Of a stretch of DNA of 46,609 nucleotides, positions 24,080 to 32,238 are shown piece by piece. Each line of letters begins with the position of its first letter. The first letter of the stretch is position 1. Both the position numbers and the translations under genes were made by a program. Under the pieces are notes generated by a model, which saw only the letters and a program-made list of their open reading frames with translations, had not been told where the DNA came from and ran no database searches. Source of the stretch: Clostridia bacterium (GTDB lineage: Bacteria; Bacillota; Clostridia; Oscillospirales; Acutalibacteraceae); the NCBI GenBank assembly GCA_017454485.1, contig JAFTCX010000024.1:1-46609 (forward strand). Reading direction: 5' to 3'.

Positions 24080-24107
24080 ATAACAGCCTTCACTGTTGCA
24101 TACCCAT
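24080..24107 (+). promoter_or_regulatory. Candidate sigma-E promoter of spoIVA
   Basis: GTCATAAC (24077-24084) is close to the -35 GTCATATT, and CATACCCAT (24099-24107) is close to the -10 CATACAnT; the ATAAC to CATAC spacing is 14 bp. The leader is about 20 nt. In Bacillus spoIVA is sigma-E dependent. Confidence 0.5.
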
Positions 24108-24133
24108 ATAACAAAAACACTGGAGGATCGTTT

Positions 24134-25612
24134 ATGAGTGCAAAATCAATTTATGCTTCCATTGCGTCGCGCACACAGGGAGATGTTTACATCGGCGTGG
24201 TCGGACCCGTGCGCACAGGCAAATCTTCGTTTATCAAACGTTTTATGGATGTTCTTGTGCTGCCGCGTATGGAAGACGGCGCAAGAAAAGACCGCGCGGT
24301 GGATGAGCTGCCGCAGTCCGGCTCCGGGCGCAGTATCATGACAACGGAACCGAAATTCGTGCCGGAGCAGGCGGTGGAGCTTTCGTTTGACGAAAGCGCG
24401 CACTGCAATGTGCGCTTGATCGACTGCGTGGGATATATTGTGCCAAGCGCGGTCGGCTATATCGAAGAAGAGCAGCCGAGGATGGTGAAAACGCCGTGGT
24501 TCGAAGAAGAAGTGCCGTTTCATATGGCTGCTGAGGTCGGCACGCGCAAGGTGATCCGTGAGCATTCCACCATCGGACTGGTTGTTACAACGGATGGCAG
24601 CATCGGTGATCTGCCGCGTGAAGAATATGCAGAAGCGGAAGCGCAGGTAATCAGGGAATTGCAGGAGATCGAAAAGCCGTTTGTGGTTTTGCTCAACAGT
24701 GTACACCCGGAAAGCGAGGAAACGCGTGCGCTGGCGCAAACTCTCGGCGACACTTACGGCGTTTCTGTTTTACCTGTCAACTGTCAGACGATGGACGAGC
24801 AGACGCTCTCGGATGTGATGCGAAATCTGCTTTATGAATTCCCGCTGCGTGAGGTGAACATCGACCTTGCGCCCTGGCTTTCACGGCTCGATCCTTCGCA
24901 CCCCGTGCGTTCTTCCGTTTTTTCTTCGGTAACTTCTGCAGCGCGGTCATTGCGCCGTGTGCGGGATGCATCGCCGTTTTTAAACCAGGTGCTCTCCTGC
25001 GATTATTTGAACGGCGGAAAAATTGACGATGTGGACCTTTCGTCCGGCGCAGTGACGCTGTCCTTGCAGGCGGCGCCGGAGCTGTATTATCAGATTTTGA
25101 CCGAGCAGACGGGTATCGAGGTGCAGGATGAGGAATCTCTGCTTGAACAGATGCGCACGCTCTCGCAGACGGCGCGGGAATACGGGCGTTTTCGTGCGGC
25201 GCTCGATGAGGTGGAGCAAACCGGTTACGGCATTGTGATGCCGACGATGGAGGAGCTTTCACTGGAAGAGCCGGAGATCATGAAGCAGGGCGGCCGTTAC
25301 GGCGTGCGGCTGCAGGCGTCTGCACCGTCGATCCATATGATGAAGGCCAACATTACAACGACCGTTGCGCCGATCGTGGGCACGGAAAGCCAGTCGGAAG
25401 AGCTGATTCTGTATTTACTCAAGGAGTTCGAGGAGGATCCGTCGAAGATCTGGGACTCCGACATTTTCGGAAAATCTCTCAGCTCGCTTGTCAACGAGGG
25501 GCTGCACAACAAGCTTTATAAAATGCCGGCGGATGCACGGCGAAAGCTACAGGAAACATTGGAACGTGTAATCAACGAAGGCTGCAGCGGATTGATCTGC
25601 ATCATTTTGTGA
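24134..25612 (+). CDS. spoIVA: Stage IV sporulation protein A (spore coat ATPase)
   Basis: 492 residues, the same length as Bacillus SpoIVA. This mother-cell ATPase polymerises around the forespore as the basement layer of the coat. The N-terminus has Walker A GPVRTGKSSF near residue 24 and the sensor-like TTDGSIGDLPRE near 155. The middle domain follows, and the conserved C-terminal tail ends in GCSGLICIIL, which in Bacillus contacts SpoVM and the outer forespore membrane. The start at 24134 follows GGAGG. The upstream promoter looks sigma-E-like and abuts the MITE-like element. Confidence 0.97.
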   Translation: MSAKSIYASIASRTQGDVYIGVVGPVRTGKSSFIKRFMDVLVLPRMEDGARKDRAVDELPQSGSGRSIMTTEPKFVPEQAVELSFDESAHCNVRLIDCVGYIVPSAVGYIEEEQPRMVKTPWFEEEVPFHMAAEVGTRKVIREHSTIGLVVTTDGSIGDLPREEYAEAEAQVIRELQEIEKPFVVLLNSVHPESEETRALAQTLGDTYGVSVLPVNCQTMDEQTLSDVMRNLLYEFPLREVNIDLAPWLSRLDPSHPVRSSVFSSVTSAARSLRRVRDASPFLNQVLSCDYLNGGKIDDVDLSSGAVTLSLQAAPELYYQILTEQTGIEVQDEESLLEQMRTLSQTAREYGRFRAALDEVEQTGYGIVMPTMEELSLEEPEIMKQGGRYGVRLQASAPSIHMMKANITTTVAPIVGTESQSEELILYLLKEFEEDPSKIWDSDIFGKSLSSLVNEGLHNKLYKMPADARRKLQETLERVINEGCSGLICIIL

Positions 25613-25629
25613 AAATGTATTCGAAATCA

Positions 25630-25658
25630 TTGAAAATGAAAAACAAATGTGGTAAAAT
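25630..25658 (+). promoter_or_regulatory. Sigma-A promoter of the oxidoreductase-era unit
   Basis: TTGAAA (25630-25635), 17 bp, TAAAAT (25653-25658). It starts the unit oxidoreductase-era and possibly onward. Confidence 0.75.
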
Positions 25659-25694
25659 AAACCAAAAAGGATGTTTTGAAGAAGGAGCTTGAAT

Positions 25695-27020
25695 ATGGGA
25701 AAAAGAATTCTTGTGGCCGGCGGCGGCCACGGAGGCATCGGCGCCGCCTATATGCTTGCAAAAAACGGATATGACGTGACGGTTGTTGAAAAAAACAGCC
25801 GCGAAAACATGGGCTATGACTGGACAGACATTTTCGATAAAAAAGGCTTTACCGCCATCGGTATGGAGCTACCCCCAAAAGAAATGTACCGCCTGAAGCA
25901 GGACATGACCTTTATCGGTCCGGGAAAAACAACGCGTTTGCGCCAGAATACGGACCCGGAAAAGCTTGAGATCCAGATGGAGCGGCGCGATATATATAAC
26001 TATCTGATTGAAAATGCGATGAATGCCGGTGTGAAATTCATCTTTGATTGTGAAATCACCGCACCCGTACTGCTCGGTTCCCGCGTGGCCGGAATAGAGA
26101 CCGTGCAGGGGACGATGTGTGCCGATCTTGTAATCGACGCTTGCGGTATCCGTTCGCCATTGCGCACGAAGCTGCCGGAATACTTCGGTGTACAAAATGA
26201 AGTGCAGCCGTTTGAACAGTTCTTTGTTTATCGCGCATTCTATAATAAAGCTGCTGAAACAAAAGAAGACCGCTTTGCCGTTGAGCTTTTGCGCGGCGGA
26301 AAGCTCGGCATTTCCTGGGTCGCTGCGGAAGAGGAACACACCGATGTTCTGATCGGCCGGTTTGAAGATTTCGATATGGACGAAGTGCAGCGCACGCTTG
26401 ATGATCTGCGCGGCGATTATCCGTCCATTGGTTTGACAAAAGAGCGCGGCGGTCAATTTGTGCGCATCCCGGTGCGCCAACCGCTCGGTGTGCTTGTTGC
26501 GGACGGTTACGCCGCCATCGGTGACGCTGCATTTATGACGGTGCCGATCATCGGCTCCGGCATCGCCAACAGTTTGAAAGCCGCAAGGCTGCTCGCAGAC
26601 TGTGTGATGGCGGATGAAAACGGCGCATTTACGGCTGCAACGCTTTGGAAATATCAATGCGACTTTTATGCCGTCCTCGGCGCCAATCTTGCACCGCTTG
26701 CGTGCATCAAACTGTTGTTGACCCGTCTGGAGCCGTCTGATCTTGATTATATTTTTGAAACCGGCATTCTTAACGCACAGGATATGACGATTGATGCGGA
26801 TTCCACCTCTCTTGCCGCAATGTTCGCCGGTATCACATTGGACGATTTGAAGATCAAGGCCGGCGGACTGCTCAAAAACGCCGATGTACTGAAAAAGATC
26901 ATGCGCCTCGGTAAAGAGATCGCGGCGGTGGTCGCTGTTTGCGCCTCCATGCCGAAAACGTATGAGCAGGACAAGGTGCTGCGCTGGGTGAAAGCCTATA
27001 ACGCATGTTTCAAACGATAA
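25695..27020 (+). CDS. FAD-dependent oxidoreductase, geranylgeranyl reductase-like
   Basis: 441-residue flavoprotein. The N-terminal Rossmann motif VAGGGHGGIGAAYML (residues 7-21) and VVEKN bind FAD. A second FAD motif, YAAIGDAAFMTVPIIGSGI, lies near residues 273-291, as in p-hydroxybenzoate hydroxylase or geranylgeranyl reductase-type enzymes. The substrate is unknown. The start at 25695 follows AAGGAG (25682-25687); a TTG two codons upstream is less well spaced. Era begins 21 bases after its stop, so both are likely cotranscribed. Confidence 0.82.
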   Translation: MGKRILVAGGGHGGIGAAYMLAKNGYDVTVVEKNSRENMGYDWTDIFDKKGFTAIGMELPPKEMYRLKQDMTFIGPGKTTRLRQNTDPEKLEIQMERRDIYNYLIENAMNAGVKFIFDCEITAPVLLGSRVAGIETVQGTMCADLVIDACGIRSPLRTKLPEYFGVQNEVQPFEQFFVYRAFYNKAAETKEDRFAVELLRGGKLGISWVAAEEEHTDVLIGRFEDFDMDEVQRTLDDLRGDYPSIGLTKERGGQFVRIPVRQPLGVLVADGYAAIGDAAFMTVPIIGSGIANSLKAARLLADCVMADENGAFTAATLWKYQCDFYAVLGANLAPLACIKLLLTRLEPSDLDYIFETGILNAQDMTIDADSTSLAAMFAGITLDDLKIKAGGLLKNADVLKKIMRLGKEIAAVVAVCASMPKTYEQDKVLRWVKAYNACFKR

Positions 27021-27041
27021 GAAAAAGGAAAGGAAACCCGC

Positions 27042-27935
27042 ATGACTGAAACCAGAACCGCTTTTATTGCCATTGTCGGCTGCCCGAATGTCGGCAAATC
27101 CTCCATTTTGAACGCACTGCTCGGCCAGAAGGTCGCCATCGTCTCTGACAAACCGCAAACAACGCGCACACGCATCATGGGCGTGCTGACACAGGATGAG
27201 ACTCAGCTTGTATTCACCGATACCCCCGGTTTTCACCGTCCGCACAACAAGCTCGGTGAAAAGATGGTCAAAGCCGTTTCCGACGGCATTTCCGGCGTGG
27301 ATGCGTGTATGCTTGTTGTGGAACCGACGGGTGCGCTGCGTCCGGCGGAGCAGGAGCTGATTGAAAAATTTCGTGCGCAAAAGATGCCGGTGGTGCTGGT
27401 CATCAACAAGATCGACCAGATCGCGGTCAAAACCGATCTGATGGCGCGTATTCTTGAGCTTTCCAAGGTTTATGACTTTGAAGCAGTCGTTCCTGTTTCC
27501 GCAATAAAAAAAGACGGCCTTTCTGAGCTTGTGGACGAGCTGAAAAAGCTTTCGTTCCCTTCGGCGCACTTCTTCCCCGATGACACACTGACCGATCAGC
27601 CGGAACGTGTGATCGCCGGTGAGATCATCCGCGAAAAAATGCTGCGTTTGCTTTCCCACGAGATTCCGCACGGCGTTGCTGTTTCCGTTGAAAAGATGCG
27701 TGAACGTCCCGGACAGGACATGATCGACGTGGAAGCGACGATCTACTGTGAAAAGGACAGCCACAAGGGCATTATCATCGGCAAGGGCGGCGCGATGCTC
27801 AAAAAGATCTCAACTTACGCACGGCAGGATATGGAGCGCTTTTTCGATTGCAAGGTGAATCTGCAGTGCTGGGTGAAGGTCAAGGAAGGTTGGCGTAACC
27901 GCGAAGGTCTGATTCATAATTTCGGTTTGGATTGA
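27042..27935 (+). CDS. era: GTPase Era
   Basis: 297-residue essential GTPase that binds the 3' end of 16S rRNA in 30S assembly. G1 GCPNVGKSS (residues 13-21), G2 TTRTR, G3 DTPGF and G4 NKID are intact. The C-terminal KH domain carries GIIIGKGGAMLKKI near 243-256. The length is typical. It is followed by a YqzL-like gene and recO, the conserved Firmicute order. Confidence 0.96.
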   Translation: MTETRTAFIAIVGCPNVGKSSILNALLGQKVAIVSDKPQTTRTRIMGVLTQDETQLVFTDTPGFHRPHNKLGEKMVKAVSDGISGVDACMLVVEPTGALRPAEQELIEKFRAQKMPVVLVINKIDQIAVKTDLMARILELSKVYDFEAVVPVSAIKKDGLSELVDELKKLSFPSAHFFPDDTLTDQPERVIAGEIIREKMLRLLSHEIPHGVAVSVEKMRERPGQDMIDVEATIYCEKDSHKGIIIGKGGAMLKKISTYARQDMERFFDCKVNLQCWVKVKEGWRNREGLIHNFGLD

Positions 27936-27992
27936 GTAAACCGATGCATTTCCGGCCATAGTAATCATATCTTATGGTTGGGAGATGTTCTT

Positions 27993-28220
27993 ATGACGAA
28001 GAAAGAGCTTTGGAGAAAATTCATGAAAACGGGGCGGATAGCGGATTATCTCGCTTATCAGCGCGCAAAAGAGCTGCCTGAAACGCCGTTGGAATCTGTG
28101 TTTTCCGAAGAGCTTGCCGACGAGTTCATTCAAAATTTTGATGTGGATTTTCCGAATGTACAGGGACTTCGCACATCTGTGGACGCCGAGGAGTATTTTG
28201 ATGAAGATGATCCGGGTTGA
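27993..28220 (+). CDS. YqzL-like small protein, extended
   Basis: 75-residue protein between era and recO, the place of yqzL in Bacillus. The N-terminal ELWRKFMKTGRIADYLAYQR matches the short YqzL pattern (WxxFxxTGxIxxYLxY). Bacillus YqzL is only about 47 residues; here an acidic C-terminal extension of about 45 residues follows. The start at 27993 follows GGGAG; a TTG at 27978 would overlap that site. It overlaps the recO start by 20 bases, indicating translational coupling. The function is unknown. Confidence 0.75.
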   Translation: MTKKELWRKFMKTGRIADYLAYQRAKELPETPLESVFSEELADEFIQNFDVDFPNVQGLRTSVDAEEYFDEDDPG

Positions 28221-28947
28221 GGGTGTTGTGCTGCGTGAGCAGCCCATCAAAGAGCAGGACAGGCTCGTGACAATCCTCACAAAAGAGCAGGGGTTGCTGC
28301 GCGCGTTTGCAAACGGCGCAAGGAACCCGAAAAGCCGCAACCTAGCGGCGACGAGTCTGCTGACCTACGGCAGCTTTTCCGTTGCGGAAAGCAGCAGCGG
28401 AACGCTGGCGATCCGTGAAAGCGAAGTGAAGGAAAGCTTTTTTTCACTGCGCGAGAATCTTGTTGCGCTCTCACTCGCACAATATTTTGCGGAGGTTGCC
28501 GCAGAGTTGGCGCCTGCAGGCGATCCTGCCGGTGAAATGCTGCCGCTGCTGCTCAACGCGATCCATCTGCTTTCGCTCGGCAAAAAAGATCCCGTTATCA
28601 TCAAAGCCGGCTTTGAACTGCGCTTTTGCGCCCTGGCCGGCTTTATGCCTTCTCTGGTGGCCTGTGCCTCCTGCGGTACTTATGAAAGTGAAACGATGAA
28701 GTTTTGCCCCGTGAGCGGTCGGCTGTTTTGCGAAAACTGCACGCCGCCCGAAACCTTTGTGCCTGTGTCGCTCAGTGTGGTCTATGCCATGCGGCACATC
28801 TGCTTTTCCGAACCGAACCGCGTGTTCAGCTTTAAGATCGCCGGGGAAGCGAAAGAGCAGTTGGAAGAACTCAGCGAGCGCTATTTGCGTGTTGTCAGCA
28901 ACCATAACTATAAAACACTGAATTTTTATAAAACGATGAAAAGATAG
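28201..28947 (+). CDS. recO: DNA repair protein RecO
   Basis: 248-residue recombination mediator that loads RecA with RecR and anneals single strands. The N-terminal OB-fold begins VEGVVLREQPIKEQDRLVTIL, and the C-terminal zinc finger has CASC and CENC pairs near residues 155 and 179. The start at 28201 is chosen because GAGGAG lies 8 bases upstream; the next in-frame ATG at 28207 is an alternative. It overlaps the YqzL-like gene. Confidence 0.92.
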   Translation: MKMIRVEGVVLREQPIKEQDRLVTILTKEQGLLRAFANGARNPKSRNLAATSLLTYGSFSVAESSSGTLAIRESEVKESFFSLRENLVALSLAQYFAEVAAELAPAGDPAGEMLPLLLNAIHLLSLGKKDPVIIKAGFELRFCALAGFMPSLVACASCGTYESETMKFCPVSGRLFCENCTPPETFVPVSLSVVYAMRHICFSEPNRVFSFKIAGEAKEQLEELSERYLRVVSNHNYKTLNFYKTMKR

Positions 28948-28957
28948 GATGTTTCAT

Positions 28958-31342
28958 ATGAATAAACATGAACGCTCCCTTGAACTTGATAAGGTGCTGC
29001 AGCGCCTTGCGACTTTTGCCGGTTCCGCCGACGCGAAGGAGGATCTTTGCGCGTTGGAACCGGTGCATGACTTTGATGATGTACAGCGATTGCAGCAGCA
29101 GACGCTCGACGCCCACACGCTCATGGCCCGTTTCGGCGCTCCCGGGTTTTCCGGGCTGCGCAATGTGAACAACGCGCTTTCCCGCGCCGCAGCCGGCAGT
29201 GTGCTGACCATGCGCGAGCTGCTGGACATCGGCGGTGTGCTGCGTGCGATTCGTGCGATTTCACAATGGCGCGATTCCAACAGCGGTGTGAAAAGTGTGC
29301 TGGACGTTTGGTTCGACGGTATCACGCCCAATAAGTTTTTGGAGGATCAGATCTTTCAGGCCATCGTCAGTGAGGATGAGATGAGTGACAATGCCTCTCC
29401 TGCGCTGCACGATATTCGCCGCAAATTACGCAGTGCAGCCTCAAGAGTGCGCGAGCAGTTGGAAAAGCTGATCCGTTCGCCTTATTATCAAAAAATGCTG
29501 CGCGAAAACATCATCACACAGCGCAACGGGCGCTATGTTGTGCCGGTCAAGATCGAGCATCGCGGCGAAGTGAAAGGTTTGGTGCACGACACTTCCTCCA
29601 GCGGCGCGACCGTGTTTGTGGAGCCGGCCGCCGTGGTCGAAGCAAACAATGATATCAAGGTGCTGCAAAGCAAGGAACGTGACGAGATCGATCGCATCCT
29701 TGCCGAGCTTTCCTCACAGGCGGGTTCGTTTTATGAATCCATCAAAGCGAGCTACGAATGTGCCGTTGAGCTGGACAAGATCTTTGCAAAAGCCAAACTC
29801 GGCTATGAGATGCGCGCGGCTGCACCGAAGCTGAACGATTACGGTAAAATCAATCTGCGTCACGCGCGGCATCCGCTCATTGATCCGAAAACGGTTGTGG
29901 CAACGGATATCCGGCTTGGCGAGGAGTTTGATACGCTCATCATCACCGGTCCGAACACCGGCGGTAAGACGGTGGCGATCAAAACGCTGGGTCTTCTGAC
30001 GTTGATGGCAATGTGCGGGCTTCTGCTGCCGGTCGGTGATCGCAGCGAGGTTTCGGTTTTTGAAAACGTGCTTGCGGATATCGGCGATGAGCAAAGCATT
30101 GAGCAGTCGCTCTCCACTTTTTCTTCTCACATGACAAATATTGTGGACATCATGCGCGTTGCGGATTCGCGTTCGCTTGTGCTGATCGATGAACTCGGCG
30201 CCGGCACCGATCCCGTGGAGGGTGCAGCGCTGGCGATGGCGATTCTTGAGCAGCTGCACGCGCAGGGTGCAAAGATTGCCGCTACAACGCATTATGCTGA
30301 ACTGAAAATGTATGCGCTGAATACCGACGGCATTGAAAACGCGAGCTGTGAATTCGATGTGGCTTCCCTTCGTCCGACCTATCGACTGCTGATCGGTGTA
30401 CCCGGACGCTCAAACGCGTTTGCCATTTCGCAGCGCCTCGGTCTTTCACAAAATGTGATTGACCGCGCAGAGCAGTTGATCTCTTCGGATGATCGCACGT
30501 TTGAAAACGTCATCGAATCACTTGAGGAAAGCCGTCTTTCTTATGAGACGAAGGAACGTGAAGCGCAGGCGCTCAAGGCAGACGCGGAACGTGAAAAGCA
30601 GGAGGCGCAAAAGGTGCGCGACAGCGTGGAAGCGCTGCGGCAGGAAGAGCTTGAAAAGGCGCAGACGCAGGCTGCACGGATCATTGAAAGCGCAAAACGA
30701 TCGGCTTATGCGCTGATGAACGAGCTGGAGGAGCTGAAAAAGCAGGGCTCCAAAGCTGCGGATAAGGCGGAGCTTGTGCGTCGCGCAAAACAGTCCATGC
30801 GCCGTGCAATGGGCGATTTTGATGAGATCACTAACCCGGTCACGGCACAGGTCGATCCTGACGAGGCTTATGTGCTGCCGCGTGCGCTGAAAATCGGCGA
30901 TACTGTGCTGCTTGTGGATATGGGAAAAACCGCAGAGGTGACGGCACTTGCTGACCGAAAAGGCGAAATTGAAGTGACTGCCGGTATTTTGAAAATGCGC
31001 ACGCCGCTGAGCAATCTCCGCTTACAGGAAAATGCTGCGTCTTCCTCTAAACCGCGCGTGACGCCGAAGCAGGGCGGTGATTTTTCTGCCGGGGCAGGTG
31101 AAAAAGGCTCGTGCGATCTGCGCGGCATGAACGTTGAAGAGGGAATCCTTGAGCTCGAGCGTTATCTTGACCGTGCAATGCGCGTCGGCCTGCATGAGGT
31201 GACGATCATTCACGGAAAGGGCACCGGTGTGCTGCGCAAGGGAATTCAGGATTATTTACGCAGAAATAAACTCATCAAATCGTTCCGTCTCGGCTCTTTC
31301 GGAGAAGGGGAAAGCGGCGTGACGATTGTGGAGCTGAAATAA
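28958..31342 (+). CDS. mutS2: MutS2 (endonuclease/ribosome-rescue ATPase)
   Basis: 794-residue MutS-family ATPase without the mismatch-binding domain. Walker A is TGPNTGGKT near residue 330 and Walker B IDELGAGTDP near 410. A long coiled coil spans about 510-620, and a C-terminal Smr domain (residues about 715-794) contains DLRGMN and HGKGTGVLRKGI. Reported roles are anti-recombination nuclease activity and, in Bacillus, splitting of collided ribosomes. The start at 28958 follows AGGAT; the ATG at 28949 is an alternative three codons longer. Confidence 0.95.
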   Translation: MNKHERSLELDKVLQRLATFAGSADAKEDLCALEPVHDFDDVQRLQQQTLDAHTLMARFGAPGFSGLRNVNNALSRAAAGSVLTMRELLDIGGVLRAIRAISQWRDSNSGVKSVLDVWFDGITPNKFLEDQIFQAIVSEDEMSDNASPALHDIRRKLRSAASRVREQLEKLIRSPYYQKMLRENIITQRNGRYVVPVKIEHRGEVKGLVHDTSSSGATVFVEPAAVVEANNDIKVLQSKERDEIDRILAELSSQAGSFYESIKASYECAVELDKIFAKAKLGYEMRAAAPKLNDYGKINLRHARHPLIDPKTVVATDIRLGEEFDTLIITGPNTGGKTVAIKTLGLLTLMAMCGLLLPVGDRSEVSVFENVLADIGDEQSIEQSLSTFSSHMTNIVDIMRVADSRSLVLIDELGAGTDPVEGAALAMAILEQLHAQGAKIAATTHYAELKMYALNTDGIENASCEFDVASLRPTYRLLIGVPGRSNAFAISQRLGLSQNVIDRAEQLISSDDRTFENVIESLEESRLSYETKEREAQALKADAEREKQEAQKVRDSVEALRQEELEKAQTQAARIIESAKRSAYALMNELEELKKQGSKAADKAELVRRAKQSMRRAMGDFDEITNPVTAQVDPDEAYVLPRALKIGDTVLLVDMGKTAEVTALADRKGEIEVTAGILKMRTPLSNLRLQENAASSSKPRVTPKQGGDFSAGAGEKGSCDLRGMNVEEGILELERYLDRAMRVGLHEVTIIHGKGTGVLRKGIQDYLRRNKLIKSFRLGSFGEGESGVTIVELK

Positions 31343-31361
31343 AATAACAGGGGATGCAGCT

Positions 31362-32078
31362 ATGCTGAAAAAGATCGTTAGTGTTTGTCTTGTATTGATC
31401 CTTTGCGCCGGTGTGATCGCAGCCGCCGTATTGAATTATAACGGCCTGCTGTCCTTTATGCACCCGCTGAAAACCGCCGCTCCGATGCAAATCAAGGTCG
31501 CTTGTGTCGGTGACAGCGTGACCTATGGCTTCGGTATTCAAAACCGTGCAAAGAACTGTTATCCGGCGGTGCTGCAAACCTTACTCGGCGACGGATATTG
31601 CGTGAATAATTACGGCTATTCCGGCCGCACGGTTTCAACAAAAGCAGACCGCCCTTATGTTGCGGAAAAGCTTTATCGCCAAAGCCTTGATTTTCAGCCG
31701 GACATCGTCGTTTTTATGCTCGGCTCCAACGATTCAAAACCCTTTAACTGGAACAAGGCGCAGTTTGCTTCTGATTATCGAGCGATTGTGGAAAGCTTTC
31801 GTGCACTCGACAGCCAGCCGCAAATTTACATTGTGATTCCGACGCCGGTGTATCCGGTGAACGGTGAAGTGAACTATCATATTGACGGCGACATCCTTCA
31901 AAACGAGATTGTGCCGCTCACACGGCAGCTTGCAAACGAACTGGAACTGCCGGTCATCGACGTAAATACACCGTTTTTGGATCATCCGGAGCTGTTTTCC
32001 GACGGCTGCCATCCGAATCAAGACGGAGCGATGCTGTATGCACAACTTGTACAGCAGGCGATCGAAACAAATCAGTAG
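31362..32078 (+). CDS. Membrane-anchored SGNH/GDSL hydrolase
   Basis: 238-residue secreted or membrane-anchored esterase. An N-terminal hydrophobic segment (residues 5-25) is followed by block I GDSVTYGFG near residue 51, block III GSND near 121, and block V DGCHPNQDG near 215, giving the Ser-Asp-His catalytic set. The Gly of block II (YGYSGRT) is also present. Small extracellular deacylases of this fold act on polysaccharide acetyl groups or lipids; the substrate is unknown. It follows mutS2 by 19 bases and ends in a strong terminator. Confidence 0.88.
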   Translation: MLKKIVSVCLVLILCAGVIAAAVLNYNGLLSFMHPLKTAAPMQIKVACVGDSVTYGFGIQNRAKNCYPAVLQTLLGDGYCVNNYGYSGRTVSTKADRPYVAEKLYRQSLDFQPDIVVFMLGSNDSKPFNWNKAQFASDYRAIVESFRALDSQPQIYIVIPTPVYPVNGEVNYHIDGDILQNEIVPLTRQLANELELPVIDVNTPFLDHPELFSDGCHPNQDGAMLYAQLVQQAIETNQ

Positions 32079-32091
32079 GTACCTATCTTTC

Positions 32092-32119
32092 AGGGCGACC
32101 GAAAGGTTGCCTTTTTCCT
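32092..32119 (+). terminator. Terminator after the SGNH hydrolase gene
   Basis: A 9-bp stem (32092-32100 with 32105-32113, two G:U pairs) with a GAAA tetraloop is followed by TTTCCTT. Confidence 0.75.
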
Positions 32120-32178
32120 TTGCTTTGCAGTTTAAGATCACTGAATAATAACAGGATGTAAAACATAGCTCGCTGTTC

Positions 32179-32207
32179 TTGCATCGGGCGGCTAAACATG
32201 CTATAAT
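32179..32207 (+). promoter_or_regulatory. Sigma-A promoter of the glycosidase-like gene
   Basis: TTGCAT (32179-32184), 17 bp, TATAAT (32202-32207). No other promoter is visible before the downstream metallo-operon, so it may also drive that operon. Confidence 0.75.
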
Positions 32208-32238
32208 GAACAAAAAAATGAGAGGATGATATCTTCTG

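Noticed and set aside
25869-27764. A 631-codon minus-strand frame opposite the oxidoreductase and era
   Set aside because: It crosses two well-supported genes and their junction, with no recognisable protein content.
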